A stretch of 42,341 nt of DNA, taken from Candidatus Methanoperedens sp. Its GTDB lineage: Archaea > Halobacteriota > Methanosarcinia > Methanosarcinales > Methanoperedenaceae. Shown piece by piece: positions 16,259-23,876 of this stretch (its first letter is position 1; every line of letters begins with the position of its first letter). The stretch lies in assembly GCA_023249105.1 (NCBI GenBank), contig JAHFDG010000032.1, positions 1 through 42,341 on the forward strand, read 5' to 3'. The position numbers and the translations under genes were made by a program. A model generated the notes under the pieces. It saw nothing but the letters and a program-made list of their open reading frames with translations, had not been told where the DNA came from and did not search any database.

Positions 16259-16618
16259 TTATCCCATTTCTTCTGGTTTATTTTTCTCTGACCAAAAAGC
16301 CGCACCGCCAAACTGTTTTACGGCAAGGTAATAAGCCCATGCCCTACGTTTTCTAATGCTCTTAAACCATGCTGAGCTTTCAGCTTCTATTATCCTAAGC
16401 ATGTTATTAAGAAAAGCCCTGTCTGCACTATCTTTATCAGCTATGACCTTGCCTTTGGCATACATCCAGTCATGTATGTTACAGGCCTCTGTTATGTTCA
16501 AGCCATAAAGCGTATCAGGAACGAGCCAGCCGCCAAGACCCTTAGTGCCACAGCCATTACAGCGTTTAGTTCGTTCCTCTGCTGATGCCTTCCAATACGA
16601 TTCTGGAGCGTAAAGCAT
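16259..16618 (-). CDS. Phospholipase A2-like phage protein
   Basis: 119 residues. It contains the core of a phospholipase A2-like site: a Gly-rich loop after CNGCGTKGLGG (about 21-31), then ACNIHDWMYAKG (His49-Asp50, as in the HD-x2-C/Y motif) and DSADRAFLNNM with an Asp in the helix that follows. Known relatives bind calcium through the Gly loop and cut phospholipids at the sn-2 position; activity here is inferred. It lies within the lysis cluster, four bases after the holin-like gene, suggesting membrane disruption at lysis or a particle-borne entry role. The Cys pairs may bind metal or form disulfides. Confidence 0.55.
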   Translation of the reverse strand: MLYAPESYWKASAEERTKRCNGCGTKGLGGWLVPDTLYGLNITEACNIHDWMYAKGKVIADKDSADRAFLNNMLRIIEAESSAWFKSIRKRRAWAYYLAVKQFGGAAFWSEKNKPEEMG

Positions 16619-16621
16619 TGT

Positions 16622-16819
16622 TTAAGAAGGCAAAGGGCTTGCTTTGAGGTAATTAGCAACCGCCACGATAGCAGATACACTTGCTACCGAGATTAATTTA
16701 GACAAGCCCTCATTAAGGTTAAATGTCTCTGGGGCAACAATCATTGTGCTGACTGCTGTTGCTGCTCCGCCTATACCTGCTGAAAGCAAACCCTTTAACC
16801 AAGTCATGTAATTGTTCAT
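16622..16819 (-). CDS. Holin-like two-helix membrane protein
   Basis: 65 residues with two hydrophobic segments (about 9-30, Gly/Ala-rich; 38-58, Val/Ala-rich) joined by a short acidic turn (ETFNLNEGL). That size and topology fit a class II holin. It lies two bases downstream of the lysozyme gene, the usual partner, and four bases before the phospholipase-like gene. Confidence 0.65.
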   Translation of the reverse strand: MNNYMTWLKGLLSAGIGGAATAVSTMIVAPETFNLNEGLSKLISVASVSAIVAVANYLKASPLPS

Positions 16820-16821
16820 TG

Positions 16822-17262
16822 TTATGTCCTCCCTGTAAAAGTTTCGTGCAAATCAAATGCACGGTTTAACCAACCCTCTAAAACCTGTCCCTTTATATCA
16901 ACATAAAACTTAATTGTGTGTATCATGTAATCGCAAAAACTATTGCTTTCATTCAACCTGTTAATCGCTGTCCTGCAACCAGATGTTATCGCAAGATTAA
17001 AAACCGCAATGTCAATAGGATAAGGCAAATCATTGCACTTACAGCCATTCCAATATTCAGAAAGATATATGGTCTTTGCTTCATCAAGTGTAAGACTTTC
17101 GATAGCCAGATTAGGATGCGTTCTCTTAGAGATTCCATATTTCGTCAGCCCTCCGGGGTCTTTAGGATTATTCGTCAAGCCTCCGTTGTTGTAGTCAGGG
17201 GCTTTCCCCCCTGTTTCCCACCTCATAATAAAATCAAAAGCCTTATCAAACGATTCTGTCAT
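16822..17262 (-). CDS. GH108-type endolysin (N-acetylmuramidase)
   Basis: 146 residues from the ATG at 17262, which has an AGGAAAG ribosome site at good distance; a longer frame to 17313 exists but overlaps the small gene upstream further. The N-terminal domain has the GH108 catalytic Glu16 in IMRWETGG, followed by NNPKDPGGLTKYGIS and LTLDEAKTIYLSEYW. The C-terminal half (FNLAITSGCRTAINRLN...GQVLEGWLNRA) matches the peptidoglycan-binding domain paired with GH108. It cuts the glycan backbone of peptidoglycan at lysis. No signal peptide, so release depends on the neighbouring holin. Confidence 0.85.
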   Translation of the reverse strand: MTESFDKAFDFIMRWETGGKAPDYNNGGLTNNPKDPGGLTKYGISKRTHPNLAIESLTLDEAKTIYLSEYWNGCKCNDLPYPIDIAVFNLAITSGCRTAINRLNESNSFCDYMIHTIKFYVDIKGQVLEGWLNRAFDLHETFTGRT

Positions 17263-17407
17263 TTTTTCTTTCCTCTGCATAAATCTCCAAACAAGTAGTG
17301 CATAAAGGGTCATTATGCTGCGGATAGCAATGAAATCCTAACAATACAACGCATTTCTTGCCCTTATGCTTTTTAATGAACTCTTCTCTAATATCTTCTT
17401 TTGTCAT
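17246..17407 (-). CDS. Small zinc-ribbon-like protein (53 aa)
   Basis: ATG overlaps the TGA of the upstream membrane-protein gene (ATGA), and the end overlaps the lysozyme start by 17 bases, so it fits tightly in the operon. 53 residues, basic N-terminus, then a Cys/His set (Cys19, His26, Cys27, Cys36-x2-Cys39) that could hold zinc. No family recognised. Confidence 0.55.
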   Translation of the reverse strand: MTKEDIREEFIKKHKGKKCVVLLGFHCYPQHNDPLCTTCLEIYAEERKNDRIV

Positions 17408-17682
17408 GGCTTGATGAAGACATTCTCCATGCGAGTAATTCTATCCTCGATTTTATTATGGGCATCGGCATTAGCAGTCTCAACTCTTATCAGACTTGTG
17501 TTTAAATGTTTCATCTCAGCCTTAATATCCCCTAAGCCCATGTAAAACATCCCTGCAAGCACGGTTAACAATAAAAGCCATTCTGCTATCCGCGCTGTGT
17601 TCATCTGTGGTTTGCCGCTTGTTGACATCAGTACAAATGGAACAACATTCTGAGAAATCAGTTTGAATAACTCGTCTTTCAC
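17404..17682 (-). CDS. Single-pass membrane protein with coiled-coil tail, lysis-region
   Basis: 92 residues: a short N-terminus, one transmembrane helix (about 31-52, EWLLLLTVLAGMFYMGLG), then a helical heptad-like tail (IKAEMKHLNTSLIRVETANADAHNKIEDRITRMENV). The layout resembles inner-membrane spanins and some holins. It sits at the head of the lysis cluster, right after an intrinsic terminator, with an AAGGAGG ribosome site. No partner outer-membrane spanin was identified. Confidence 0.6.
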   Translation of the reverse strand: MKDELFKLISQNVVPFVLMSTSGKPQMNTARIAEWLLLLTVLAGMFYMGLGDIKAEMKHLNTSLIRVETANADAHNKIEDRITRMENVFIKP

Positions 17683-17698
17683 TCTTCAAGTCCTCCTT

Positions 17699-17733
17699 AA
17701 AAAAATGGGGTATGCCCCTGTTAGACATACCCC
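17699..17733 (-). terminator. Intrinsic terminator between secreted-protein gene and lysis cluster
   Basis: On the minus strand GGGGTATG, an 11-base loop and CATACCCC (17733-17707) are followed at once by A and seven T. The same T run leads into the AAGGAGG of the next gene, so read-through can still be translated. Likely lowers lysis-gene expression relative to capsid genes. Confidence 0.7.
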
Positions 17734-17739
17734 TACAAG

Positions 17740-18180
17740 TTAGTGACAGAAAGCCAATATTGCCTTATTAGCGTTTGCTGTTGAGCAAGTAGCCAACGGC
17801 TGCATACTGGTTGATACATCATAGGCTGATGTGCAAGCAAGCCCTGCTAAAGCACAGACTTCATTACCTGTGTCATAAAGAGGAACTCCACCAGCACTCC
17901 ACATAGCGAAACCATAAGCCGAGGTATTGCCTGAAATCAAAGCCATACCAGAAGCGTTGGGAAACTCTATGGTTCTGTCGGCAGAAGGTTCTCTAAAAGA
18001 TACTGTTGTCTCGTAATCGTTGTTTACTGACCCCTCAATTATAAGAGAAGCTCCGTTAATGTATGTGCCAGACGGAAGTGTAACGTTTCCTGTAAAGACC
18101 ATAGCATCACGGATGTCAGTGCCATAAGTAACGCTTACAAGGGTTAGCAGTATCAACAAAGGAAATAAATACTTTTTCAT
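17740..18180 (-). CDS. Secreted fibre-like small protein
   Basis: 146 residues. Signal peptide at the N-terminus (KKYLFPLLILLTLVSVTYG, cut predicted near 20). The mature part resembles fibre-shaft text: GNVTLPSGTYINGASLIIEGSV, TTVSFREPSADRTIEFPNASGMALISG, and a Cys-containing C-terminus. These phrases resemble the 458-residue fibre-like protein at the end of the same unit. It lies between the cement-protein gene and the lysis cluster and is followed by an intrinsic terminator. Function unknown. Confidence 0.6.
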   Translation of the reverse strand: MKKYLFPLLILLTLVSVTYGTDIRDAMVFTGNVTLPSGTYINGASLIIEGSVNNDYETTVSFREPSADRTIEFPNASGMALISGNTSAYGFAMWSAGGVPLYDTGNEVCALAGLACTSAYDVSTSMQPLATCSTANANKAILAFCH

Positions 18181-18206
18181 TTCTTTTCTTTCTCCTTTCT
18201 TTTAGA

Positions 18207-18224
18207 GGGGTAGTTGCCTACCCC
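18207..18224 (-). promoter_or_regulatory. RNA hairpin with GCAA loop after the cement-protein gene
   Basis: On the minus strand GGGGTAG, loop GCAA, CTACCCC: seven perfect pairs closed by a GNRA-type tetraloop, in the 54-base gap before the secreted-protein gene. No T run follows, so it is better read as an RNA-stability or processing element than a terminator. Confidence 0.5.
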
Positions 18225-18234
18225 CCTTGTTTAC

Positions 18235-18735
18235 TTACGCCCTGTAAGGTGCTACATTAACCGATGTCGGCTTGGTTGTGATGTATGCATTGACCGTTCC
18301 AGCCGAAGCTGAATGGTCGCCTGTGGTCGTGTAGACCAGTTTCAGGTATCTCCTGATGCTGGCAGGAAGCGCCACATTCAGCATCCTGTAGCCTGCTGTA
18401 AGGGTTGCTATCGGAACAGCATCATTAAGGCCGATACCTGTGGCCTTATAAGTTCCGCCTTCTGTAGCGCAATCGTGAAGTTCTACCTGAATACCTGTGC
18501 CAGCAGTCGGAGCAGTCTCTATCTCTACAATGAGATTAATAGCCCCCATAGCCTGACCGAAGGCGTTCAGAGCAGTTCCCTTGAAATCTGTCAACGCTCC
18601 GAGGTCAACAACGTTGGTTGAGTCTGCTGTGGTTGCGTTGGCTGTGATTGCCTGTGCATCCGAGAACTCAAGTTCTTTGTCCATTATGTTACCCCTCTCA
18701 CCGAGGGATTTTAAAAACTGAAATATTCTTCTCAT
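18235..18735 (-). CDS. Bbp16-like capsid cement protein
   Basis: 166 residues from the ATG at 18735, which has an excellent AAGGAG; an in-frame ATG at 18684 (149 residues, MDKELEFSD) has a GAGAGGGG site and better matches the family start. The family plan is clear: ELEFSDAQAIT..AT.STNVVDLGA, VEIETAPTAGTGIQVELHD, LP.SIRRYLKLVYT. In BPP-1-like phages this small jelly-roll-like protein decorates and stabilises the capsid. It lies directly after the major capsid gene, as expected. The extra 17 residues are basic and may be untranslated leader. Confidence 0.75.
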   Translation of the reverse strand: MRRIFQFLKSLGERGNIMDKELEFSDAQAITANATTADSTNVVDLGALTDFKGTALNAFGQAMGAINLIVEIETAPTAGTGIQVELHDCATEGGTYKATGIGLNDAVPIATLTAGYRMLNVALPASIRRYLKLVYTTTGDHSASAGTVNAYITTKPTSVNVAPYRA

Positions 18736-18749
18736 ATCTATCTCCTTTC

Positions 18750-19742
18750 TTAGCTTATTGCGTCTTCTGTGTTCAGAAGGATTTCTCTTGCTATTTTTCT
18801 TACAGGTATGCCCTGGAAGTAAATAGGCACTTCCCCTGACAGACCGTTCCCCTGACCGGATGAGTAATTGACATTGTTCTTGTCTTTCAGCTTTATCTGC
18901 ATCTGTGAAAGAACAGTGTCATTACAGTAGATTCTCGTGCCTTCGTTGGTCTTCATCCTGTTAAGGATTTTGATAAGGTTGTCCTCATCAAACAGGTTCG
19001 AGGCGCCTGATGTCTCGATGTTGGCAAGCCTTCCCATACACCGAGGGTCTTTTACGACCAAACCGCACTTCACCTGAAAGTGGTCTCTGTAACCCTGATA
19101 CTGAGCAGCAGAAGCAACGGCGGTTGTGGAAGAAGAGATAGTTACTTCGCCGAGGTCTTTGTGCTTGATGCCAAGCTGTGCATCTCCGTTTTTGGGGTAG
19201 ATAAGGTGAACAGAACTTCTGCCCCATGTAACGATGTAGATGCTGGTTACATCTGAACCTGTACCAGACTGTCCGATTATATACTGACTGTCTATGGTAG
19301 CAAGTCTTGGCGCAAGACCGTGCATCTTCTCAGGAGTCGTCAGGGCGTTGCCATAAAGCATAGCTGAGCCAAGAGTCTGTCCGAGTCCTTCTATGAAGGC
19401 TCTGGCTTCGTCCATTCTTGCCTGTTTTGCATCGGGCTGGTTGTCTATGTACTCCTTATCTGTTTCGCAGTAGGTCTCCAACATTCCGATTACGTCCATG
19501 ATTTCGGTTGTTCTTGATACCTCTGTTGCAACGCCACCGTTCATCTTACGCCATGAACCAGTTGGAAGCGATGCCCTTCTGAGGGACTTGTTTGTCCATA
19601 TATCATTGGAAGCAAGCCACGGAGCATCAAGCAGCATAGGATTCTCGTAGTTGAGAATCTCCGCTATGACTGCCTGAGTCCCATCAGGGTTGATTCTTTT
19701 AGCCTGTTCTATCAGGCTATATTTCGATACTAAAGTTGCCAT
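18750..19742 (-). CDS. Major capsid protein (BPP-1-like)
   Basis: 330 residues. It begins with LVSKYSLIEQAKRINPDGTQAVIAEILNYENPML and continues WRKMNGGVA..VS.TTEIMDVIGMLE, which is the form seen in major capsid proteins of BPP-1-like podoviruses (HK97-type fold). Further support: a strong AAAGGAG ribosome site, position after the scaffold gene and before the cement gene, and typical length. Forms the icosahedral shell. Confidence 0.85.
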   Translation of the reverse strand: MATLVSKYSLIEQAKRINPDGTQAVIAEILNYENPMLLDAPWLASNDIWTNKSLRRASLPTGSWRKMNGGVATEVSRTTEIMDVIGMLETYCETDKEYIDNQPDAKQARMDEARAFIEGLGQTLGSAMLYGNALTTPEKMHGLAPRLATIDSQYIIGQSGTGSDVTSIYIVTWGRSSVHLIYPKNGDAQLGIKHKDLGEVTISSSTTAVASAAQYQGYRDHFQVKCGLVVKDPRCMGRLANIETSGASNLFDEDNLIKILNRMKTNEGTRIYCNDTVLSQMQIKLKDKNNVNYSSGQGNGLSGEVPIYFQGIPVRKIAREILLNTEDAIS

Positions 19743-19769
19743 TTTTGTTTTCTCCTTTCGGGTTTATTA

Positions 19770-20606
19770 CTACTTCATGGAGCTAAACTCCAATTTCGGT
19801 TCACCATCTGTTGTTACTGAAGCTGATGGACTACCGCCCGAAAGACTGTCAATGTTTATAACGTCAAAGAGCTTATTGAAATACCAGACCATTGCAGGGT
19901 TATCTCCAAACCCGCTTTCGGTAAAAGCTTTCTCTATACCTTCTGCCCCTCCGAACGCTGACGGCGGGTTTAGCTTCTTAATGGTATCGAAGAAAGTTCT
20001 TACTGTTTTGGTCTTGTTTTCCTCATAGGAGTTCTGCCAAATGTTCTTTAGTGACTGCTCGGAATTGGCTCTGTTCTCCATTATGATTTTCTCAATGCCG
20101 TTATATAGCCCTACCTCTCTGGCATTATACATCTCGAAAATCCCTGCTACCTGTGCAGGAGTCAGTCCAAGCGTGTGGGCTGTGTCTAAAAACGTCTTTT
20201 CGAGTTGTTCGTCATACTGCATGCCTTTAGGCAGGTCTTTCGGTCTTTCGACTTTATAGCCATCTACTGTGTCAGGAACGCCCATTGCCTTTTTAAAAGC
20301 AGCAATGTCTTCCTGTGTAGCGTCTTTGCCGGGAACTTTCACTCTTCCCTCGACTTCCCCCTTCATCTGCGCCAGAGTTTCCCCAAGTGTCTTATGCTCT
20401 TTCGAGACATTATAGTGGTCTTTAACAAGGTCAGAGAGTTTCTTGTCCTTGTAGCCACTAAGCCACTGGCTAATCTCCGGGTCGCTTCTCAGGCTTCCGT
20501 CAAGCTGCTCTGCGAAAGTAGGCAGGGTTGCTACGTTGCCCCCTTCATTACTACCTGTTCCTCCGTTACCCTCTAAATTGAGGCTGGCATTGGAATCTTC
20601 TCCCAT
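19770..20606 (-). CDS. Capsid scaffolding protein
   Basis: 278 residues, acidic and mostly helical. The N-terminus is Gly/Asn-rich and disordered. A conserved block WLSGYKDKKLSDLVKDHYNVSKEH..L (about 47-75) is typical of scaffold proteins, as is VPGKDATQEDIAAFKKAMGVPDTVDGYKV (about 90-118). It lies between the Bbp19-like gene and the capsid gene with a clear AAAAGGAGG site. It guides capsid assembly and is expected to leave before DNA packaging. Confidence 0.75.
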   Translation of the reverse strand: MGEDSNASLNLEGNGGTGSNEGGNVATLPTFAEQLDGSLRSDPEISQWLSGYKDKKLSDLVKDHYNVSKEHKTLGETLAQMKGEVEGRVKVPGKDATQEDIAAFKKAMGVPDTVDGYKVERPKDLPKGMQYDEQLEKTFLDTAHTLGLTPAQVAGIFEMYNAREVGLYNGIEKIIMENRANSEQSLKNIWQNSYEENKTKTVRTFFDTIKKLNPPSAFGGAEGIEKAFTESGFGDNPAMVWYFNKLFDVINIDSLSGGSPSASVTTDGEPKLEFSSMK

Positions 20607-20630
20607 AAATAAAATCCTCCTTTTAAGCTA

Positions 20631-20885
20631 CTATTCTTCTTCTGGTGTGCTTCTTGAAATCGGCTGACTCAATAAAGCATCACACATAGCTTTTGAAGCT
20701 GTAATTGGGTCTTCACTAAAAGCTCCTAAGATTTTTATAATCTCTACCATCATGTTTCGTCTATCGTTAAACTCTGCTCCCTCATCGAAAAAACCAGCCC
20801 TCAACATCAGGTCGTGAAACACCACCTTTCCGCTTGAGCCGCTAAATGCGTTTCTATAGTGTTGTCTGATTTCGAGTTCTGTCAT
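20631..20885 (-). CDS. Bbp19-like phage protein
   Basis: 84 residues. The core HYRNAFSGSSGKVVFHDLMLRAGFF...FNDRRNMMVEIIKIL fits the small Bbp19-type family found next to portal genes in podoviruses. It starts one base after the portal stop and precedes the scaffold gene. Its function is not known. Confidence 0.7.
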   Translation of the reverse strand: MTELEIRQHYRNAFSGSSGKVVFHDLMLRAGFFDEGAEFNDRRNMMVEIIKILGAFSEDPITASKAMCDALLSQPISRSTPEEE

Positions 20886-22592
20886 TTAAACTTCCGCCAT
20901 TTCAGGGGGTAGTGCCTGCTGCCCACCCATACCTGTTTGAGCCATCATCTCCTGCAAAGAAGTTCCGGAATGTTTGGCTGCCTGTGCAAGTTTCTTTATA
21001 ACGTCTGCAATTCTTTCCAAGTCTACCTTCTGGTTTTCCTGTAACTGTCCCTCTGTTCTTGCTTTTCTAATCTGAGCTATTTTCTCAAGTGTTCTGATAG
21101 CATCACGAGGATAGCCGTTAGACAGCAATATTTTCTCAACGGACTTATCCGAATCTATAACGTCTGCGGCATCAGGAAACACCTGTAAGAGAGGCAGAAC
21201 AAGCTCAAGGCTTCTGGTTATGCTTTGGGTTTCAAGTAAGCGTCTCTGAGCCTGTGCAAGCGTTCCAGTGTAGATAGTGTCTATTCTTTCGCCCCCTGCA
21301 TGATAAGTAAGAATTTCAGGCGGTTCGGGGATTCTGCCGGCCTTAATCTCAAGGTAAGAAACATAATCAATGATATTATCTATTGTAGTTGTCAGGTCGC
21401 CTATCGCTGCGCCCAATACCGATGCCTTTTCGCCCATCTTCTCTGTTACTTCTGTCGCAGTCATGGTTCTTTCGGACTGTGCAAGCATTAGAAAGAAATT
21501 CACGTGGTAGTGTTCCCTTATCAGTTCTCTTTTCTTTTCTTCCCTGTCTAAAGCTATTGGGAAGGTAATCCCTGAGTTAAAAACAGGATAAATGCGTCTA
21601 TTAGGGTCATTGCCATAGTAGTTTCTGCCATGAGGGACAAGTCTTTCTCTACCTTTCATCTCTGCTGGTATGTTGTATGGAGGCTCTACCGCCATCTGTG
21701 CTGCTCCAAGCACGGACTTAGAGATTACATTCAAAGACTTGATTTCAGGTAGTGCATAGGAAGCAGGAGAACTTCCGTAAATATCATTACCGTTCAAAGC
21801 ATATCTCCATACGAAATAAGGGAAAAGCTCAAAACCTGATTCCCTGATTAACTTATCCCCGTTTTTCTCTACCCAAAGCGATTCGTACGGCATGTTCAGG
21901 CGGTCTATTTTTCTATCATCATAAGTCTCACGGGGGGTGACAAGATGAAGAAAATCAAACTCGGCAAATGGGTTTCTTTCAATAGCATCTTTTATACGCT
22001 GTGATACGTTCTCTATGCCGAACTTTGCGACTGCCTGACGCGCTTCGTATTTAGTCTGTCTGACAAAAGTATCTATTTCCCTGTACTGGTTTTCAGCTAT
22101 AAAACCTTCTCGCGGGTGCAGGGTATGAAAACACAGTTTTTGCCGTCCGATGTCTTCTTCTACGAACATTGAGGCTGTGCCTATCGAACCGCCGTCTCTT
22201 AAGAACATCCTCATTTCCGAGTAAAAATTGGAGTTTTGAAAGGCAGCATACAGCCCGTCTGTAAAGTCTTGCATCCACAAGCTGACCTCTGGAATATTCT
22301 CTAAGAATTTCAGCTTTTGCGGAAGTTTCAGGACAAACCACTTCAAAGCAGGTGACATCATGTTGCCGTGTATGCCGTCTGCAAAAAGATTCAAGGCAAC
22401 TACGGCTGTGCCGTCATAGGTCTTAGCTCCTTTTTTCTTGCCCTTCTCTTCATCTTCTGCCATGTCTTCCCGAAGAGGCAAGACATAATCCGCTATCTCC
22501 TGTCTGAGAGAGTCCCAACTGGAACGCTTTTTCTTCATCAGGTCGTAAATCTTCTTAATTCTTTTTATCTTTTTATCTTCTTCAATCGTCAT
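20886..22592 (-). CDS. Portal (head-to-tail connecting) protein
   Basis: 568 residues, the usual size for podovirus portals. Family landmarks: SSWDSLRQEIADYVLPLR near the N-terminus, GNMMSPALKWFVL, RDGGSIGTASMFVEED, LHPREGFIAE, NGNDIYGSSPASYALPEIKSLN, ERTMTATEVTEKMGEK and a Gln-rich C-terminus. It forms the dodecameric ring at one capsid vertex through which terminase drives DNA and to which the gp11-like adaptor attaches. Its start lies within the end of the small Cys-rich gene. Confidence 0.9.
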   Translation of the reverse strand: MTIEEDKKIKRIKKIYDLMKKKRSSWDSLRQEIADYVLPLREDMAEDEEKGKKKGAKTYDGTAVVALNLFADGIHGNMMSPALKWFVLKLPQKLKFLENIPEVSLWMQDFTDGLYAAFQNSNFYSEMRMFLRDGGSIGTASMFVEEDIGRQKLCFHTLHPREGFIAENQYREIDTFVRQTKYEARQAVAKFGIENVSQRIKDAIERNPFAEFDFLHLVTPRETYDDRKIDRLNMPYESLWVEKNGDKLIRESGFELFPYFVWRYALNGNDIYGSSPASYALPEIKSLNVISKSVLGAAQMAVEPPYNIPAEMKGRERLVPHGRNYYGNDPNRRIYPVFNSGITFPIALDREEKKRELIREHYHVNFFLMLAQSERTMTATEVTEKMGEKASVLGAAIGDLTTTIDNIIDYVSYLEIKAGRIPEPPEILTYHAGGERIDTIYTGTLAQAQRRLLETQSITRSLELVLPLLQVFPDAADVIDSDKSVEKILLSNGYPRDAIRTLEKIAQIRKARTEGQLQENQKVDLERIADVIKKLAQAAKHSGTSLQEMMAQTGMGGQQALPPEMAEV

Positions 22593-22791
22593 TTTCTTTT
22601 ACCGGACTTATACAGTCTGTTGTTCTATCGAGTTTCCCTATCTCTAATCTCTTACAGAACCCTTCCCCGGGCGCCGTAACTTTCCATGCCATACACCCTT
22701 CGTTTACACCAGCTATGCCGTCATTAACCAGACACCCCTTAATGTCATATATAAAGGGGCACTGCCTTTTTTTGGCAGTAGCTTTCTTCAT
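22582..22791 (-). CDS. Small Cys-containing protein upstream of portal
   Basis: 69 residues with four cysteines (about 11, 20, 33, 46) plus one near the C-terminus, and a basic N-terminus. It is coupled at both ends: ATGA overlap with the upstream gene and an 11-base overlap with the portal start. Tight packing supports it as real. No family recognised. Confidence 0.55.
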   Translation of the reverse strand: MKKATAKKRQCPFIYDIKGCLVNDGIAGVNEGCMAWKVTAPGEGFCKRLEIGKLDRTTDCISPVKENDD

Positions 22792-23135
22792 GCGTATAGG
22801 CTCTTCTTGGATACAACGGGTTCTCCGATACTTGCTTGGTCTGTCAGTATCGTTGACCTTGTACCTTTTCTTTTCTTCTCAAGTTCTTTTTCTGCTGCAA
22901 GAGCAGCATTGGCTACTTTCTCGCTGTCCAGAGCTTTCATCTCTTCCAGCCGTTTTCTCTCTTCTTCCTGCTGTGCAAGCTGTAGCTGATACGATTTCTC
23001 TGCCGTCCCCTGTGCTTCTCGCTGCGACCTATACTGACCGCCCTTACACTGAGCAACCTTACCTGCATGTTCATAACTTTCCTCTTCGAGAATGTGTCCT
23101 TCTAAATCCATGACTACCTTCGTGTATATTTTCAT
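22788..23135 (-). CDS. Coiled-coil phage protein of portal region
   Basis: 115 residues. The beginning (KIYTKVVMDLEGHILEEESYEHAGKVAQCKGG) and the end (KRKGTRSTILTDQASIGEPVVSKKSLYA) match a small protein often found near podovirus portal genes. The middle is a Gln/Glu/Arg-rich helix. A GGAGG site precedes the start, and the ends overlap both neighbours by four bases. Function unknown; a virion part is likely from position. Confidence 0.65.
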   Translation of the reverse strand: MKIYTKVVMDLEGHILEEESYEHAGKVAQCKGGQYRSQREAQGTAEKSYQLQLAQQEEERKRLEEMKALDSEKVANAALAAEKELEKKRKGTRSTILTDQASIGEPVVSKKSLYA

Positions 23136-23608
23136 GTCTTACCTCCCATTTTAGTTGCAAGCAGACAATCTACTTTTAAACCATCTATGGTCTCGAAATC
23201 TTTTAAGACCTCTGAAATTTTAAAACCGAGTTTCTTAATTAACGCAAGACAAGCTCGATTATTTCTCCGCACGATTGCATAGAGCATCCCAATGTCTTTT
23301 TGTTTAAAGAAATATTCGAGACTGTTTTCTGTGACACTTAGGGATAGAGACGGGGACATGGACTTCTTTTTAAGGAAAATATTAATTCTACCGACTGAGT
23401 TTACAAGCATATCTATGTAACCGCAGCCGATTATTTGTTTGTCTTTTCTGCCTGTAAGAGATAACCTTACGTTACGGGTAAACCATCTTTTGAACTCTTT
23501 TTCTGTTTTTATGTCGGCAGTATCATCAAAATAAGAAGGGTATTGACTGACTATGTTCCATAAAGCGGTCAAGTCTTCGGCAGTAGTCTCGGTAACCCTT
23601 ATGTCCAT
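23132..23608 (-). CDS. GNAT-like N-acetyltransferase-fold protein
   Basis: 158 residues. The fold is suggested by IIGCGYIDML (strand 4 region), by YAIVRRNNRACLALIKKLGFKISEVL (about 112-137: residues x-N-x-RA, then helix and LGF), and by the closing strand. Similar proteins sit near the portal gene in several podoviruses; their substrate is unknown. It is the first gene after the putative promoter and operator at 23623-23678, so it heads the capsid transcript, with an AAAGGGG site. Confidence 0.65.
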   Translation of the reverse strand: MDIRVTETTAEDLTALWNIVSQYPSYFDDTADIKTEKEFKRWFTRNVRLSLTGRKDKQIIGCGYIDMLVNSVGRINIFLKKKSMSPSLSLSVTENSLEYFFKQKDIGMLYAIVRRNNRACLALIKKLGFKISEVLKDFETIDGLKVDCLLATKMGGKT

Positions 23609-23622
23609 CTAACCCCTTTAAA

Positions 23623-23657
23623 TGTAACTTTTTTTAACACTTTAAAAATAAGTTACA
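23623..23657. promoter_or_regulatory. Inverted repeat overlapping the -10 (operator candidate)
   Basis: TGTAACTT (23623-23630) and AAGTTACA (23650-23657) are perfect inverted copies 19 bases apart. The right arm contains the -10 hexamer of the minus-strand promoter. Such placement suits a repressor or activator site. The cognate regulator is not identified. Confidence 0.5.
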
Positions 23658-23678
23658 CTAAATGGATAAAAATGTCAA
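23650..23678 (-). promoter_or_regulatory. Sigma70-type promoter for the capsid operon
   Basis: Minus strand: perfect TTGACA (23678-23673), 17-base spacer, TAACTT (23655-23650). Predicted start is near 23643, about 35 bases before the GNAT-like gene. It sits in the 268-bp gene-free gap after the large terminase gene. Confidence 0.6.
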
Positions 23679-23716
23679 TAGCAAAAATGAGATAAACTGC
23701 GATAATCGGTCTTTAA

Positions 23717-23762
23717 CCGCCTAAAACCGCCCAAAACGGCTGAATTTGGCTGAAAACGGCGG
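23717..23762. promoter_or_regulatory. Nested CCGCC/GGCGG inverted repeats downstream of terL
   Basis: Four G+C blocks (CCGCC, CCGCCC, CGGC, CGGCGG) separated by A-rich tetrads can pair in several ways, the outer CCGCC with GGCGG. It is on the terL-distal side of the gap and upstream of the promoter at 23650-23678. It could end or slow the terminase transcript. Four TTCAAAYA repeats lie between it and terL (about 23780-23883). Confidence 0.4.
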
Positions 23763-23876
23763 AATTGGGGGTTTTACTTCAAACAGTCTAATTCAAACAG
23801 TTTTCGCTTCTTATCTTCAAATAGCTCGCATTATCTTTTGTTTTCTTTGATTTGCTCTGTTTTTCGCAGATAAGCT

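Noticed and set aside
2441-18750. Diversity-generating retroelement, sought because the capsid genes resemble BPP-1
   Set aside because: No reverse transcriptase and no template/variable repeat pair seen in the window.
23609-23876. Small gene in the gap after the large terminase gene
   Set aside because: No frame with a ribosome site; the gap is explained by nested inverted repeats, a promoter and a dyad.
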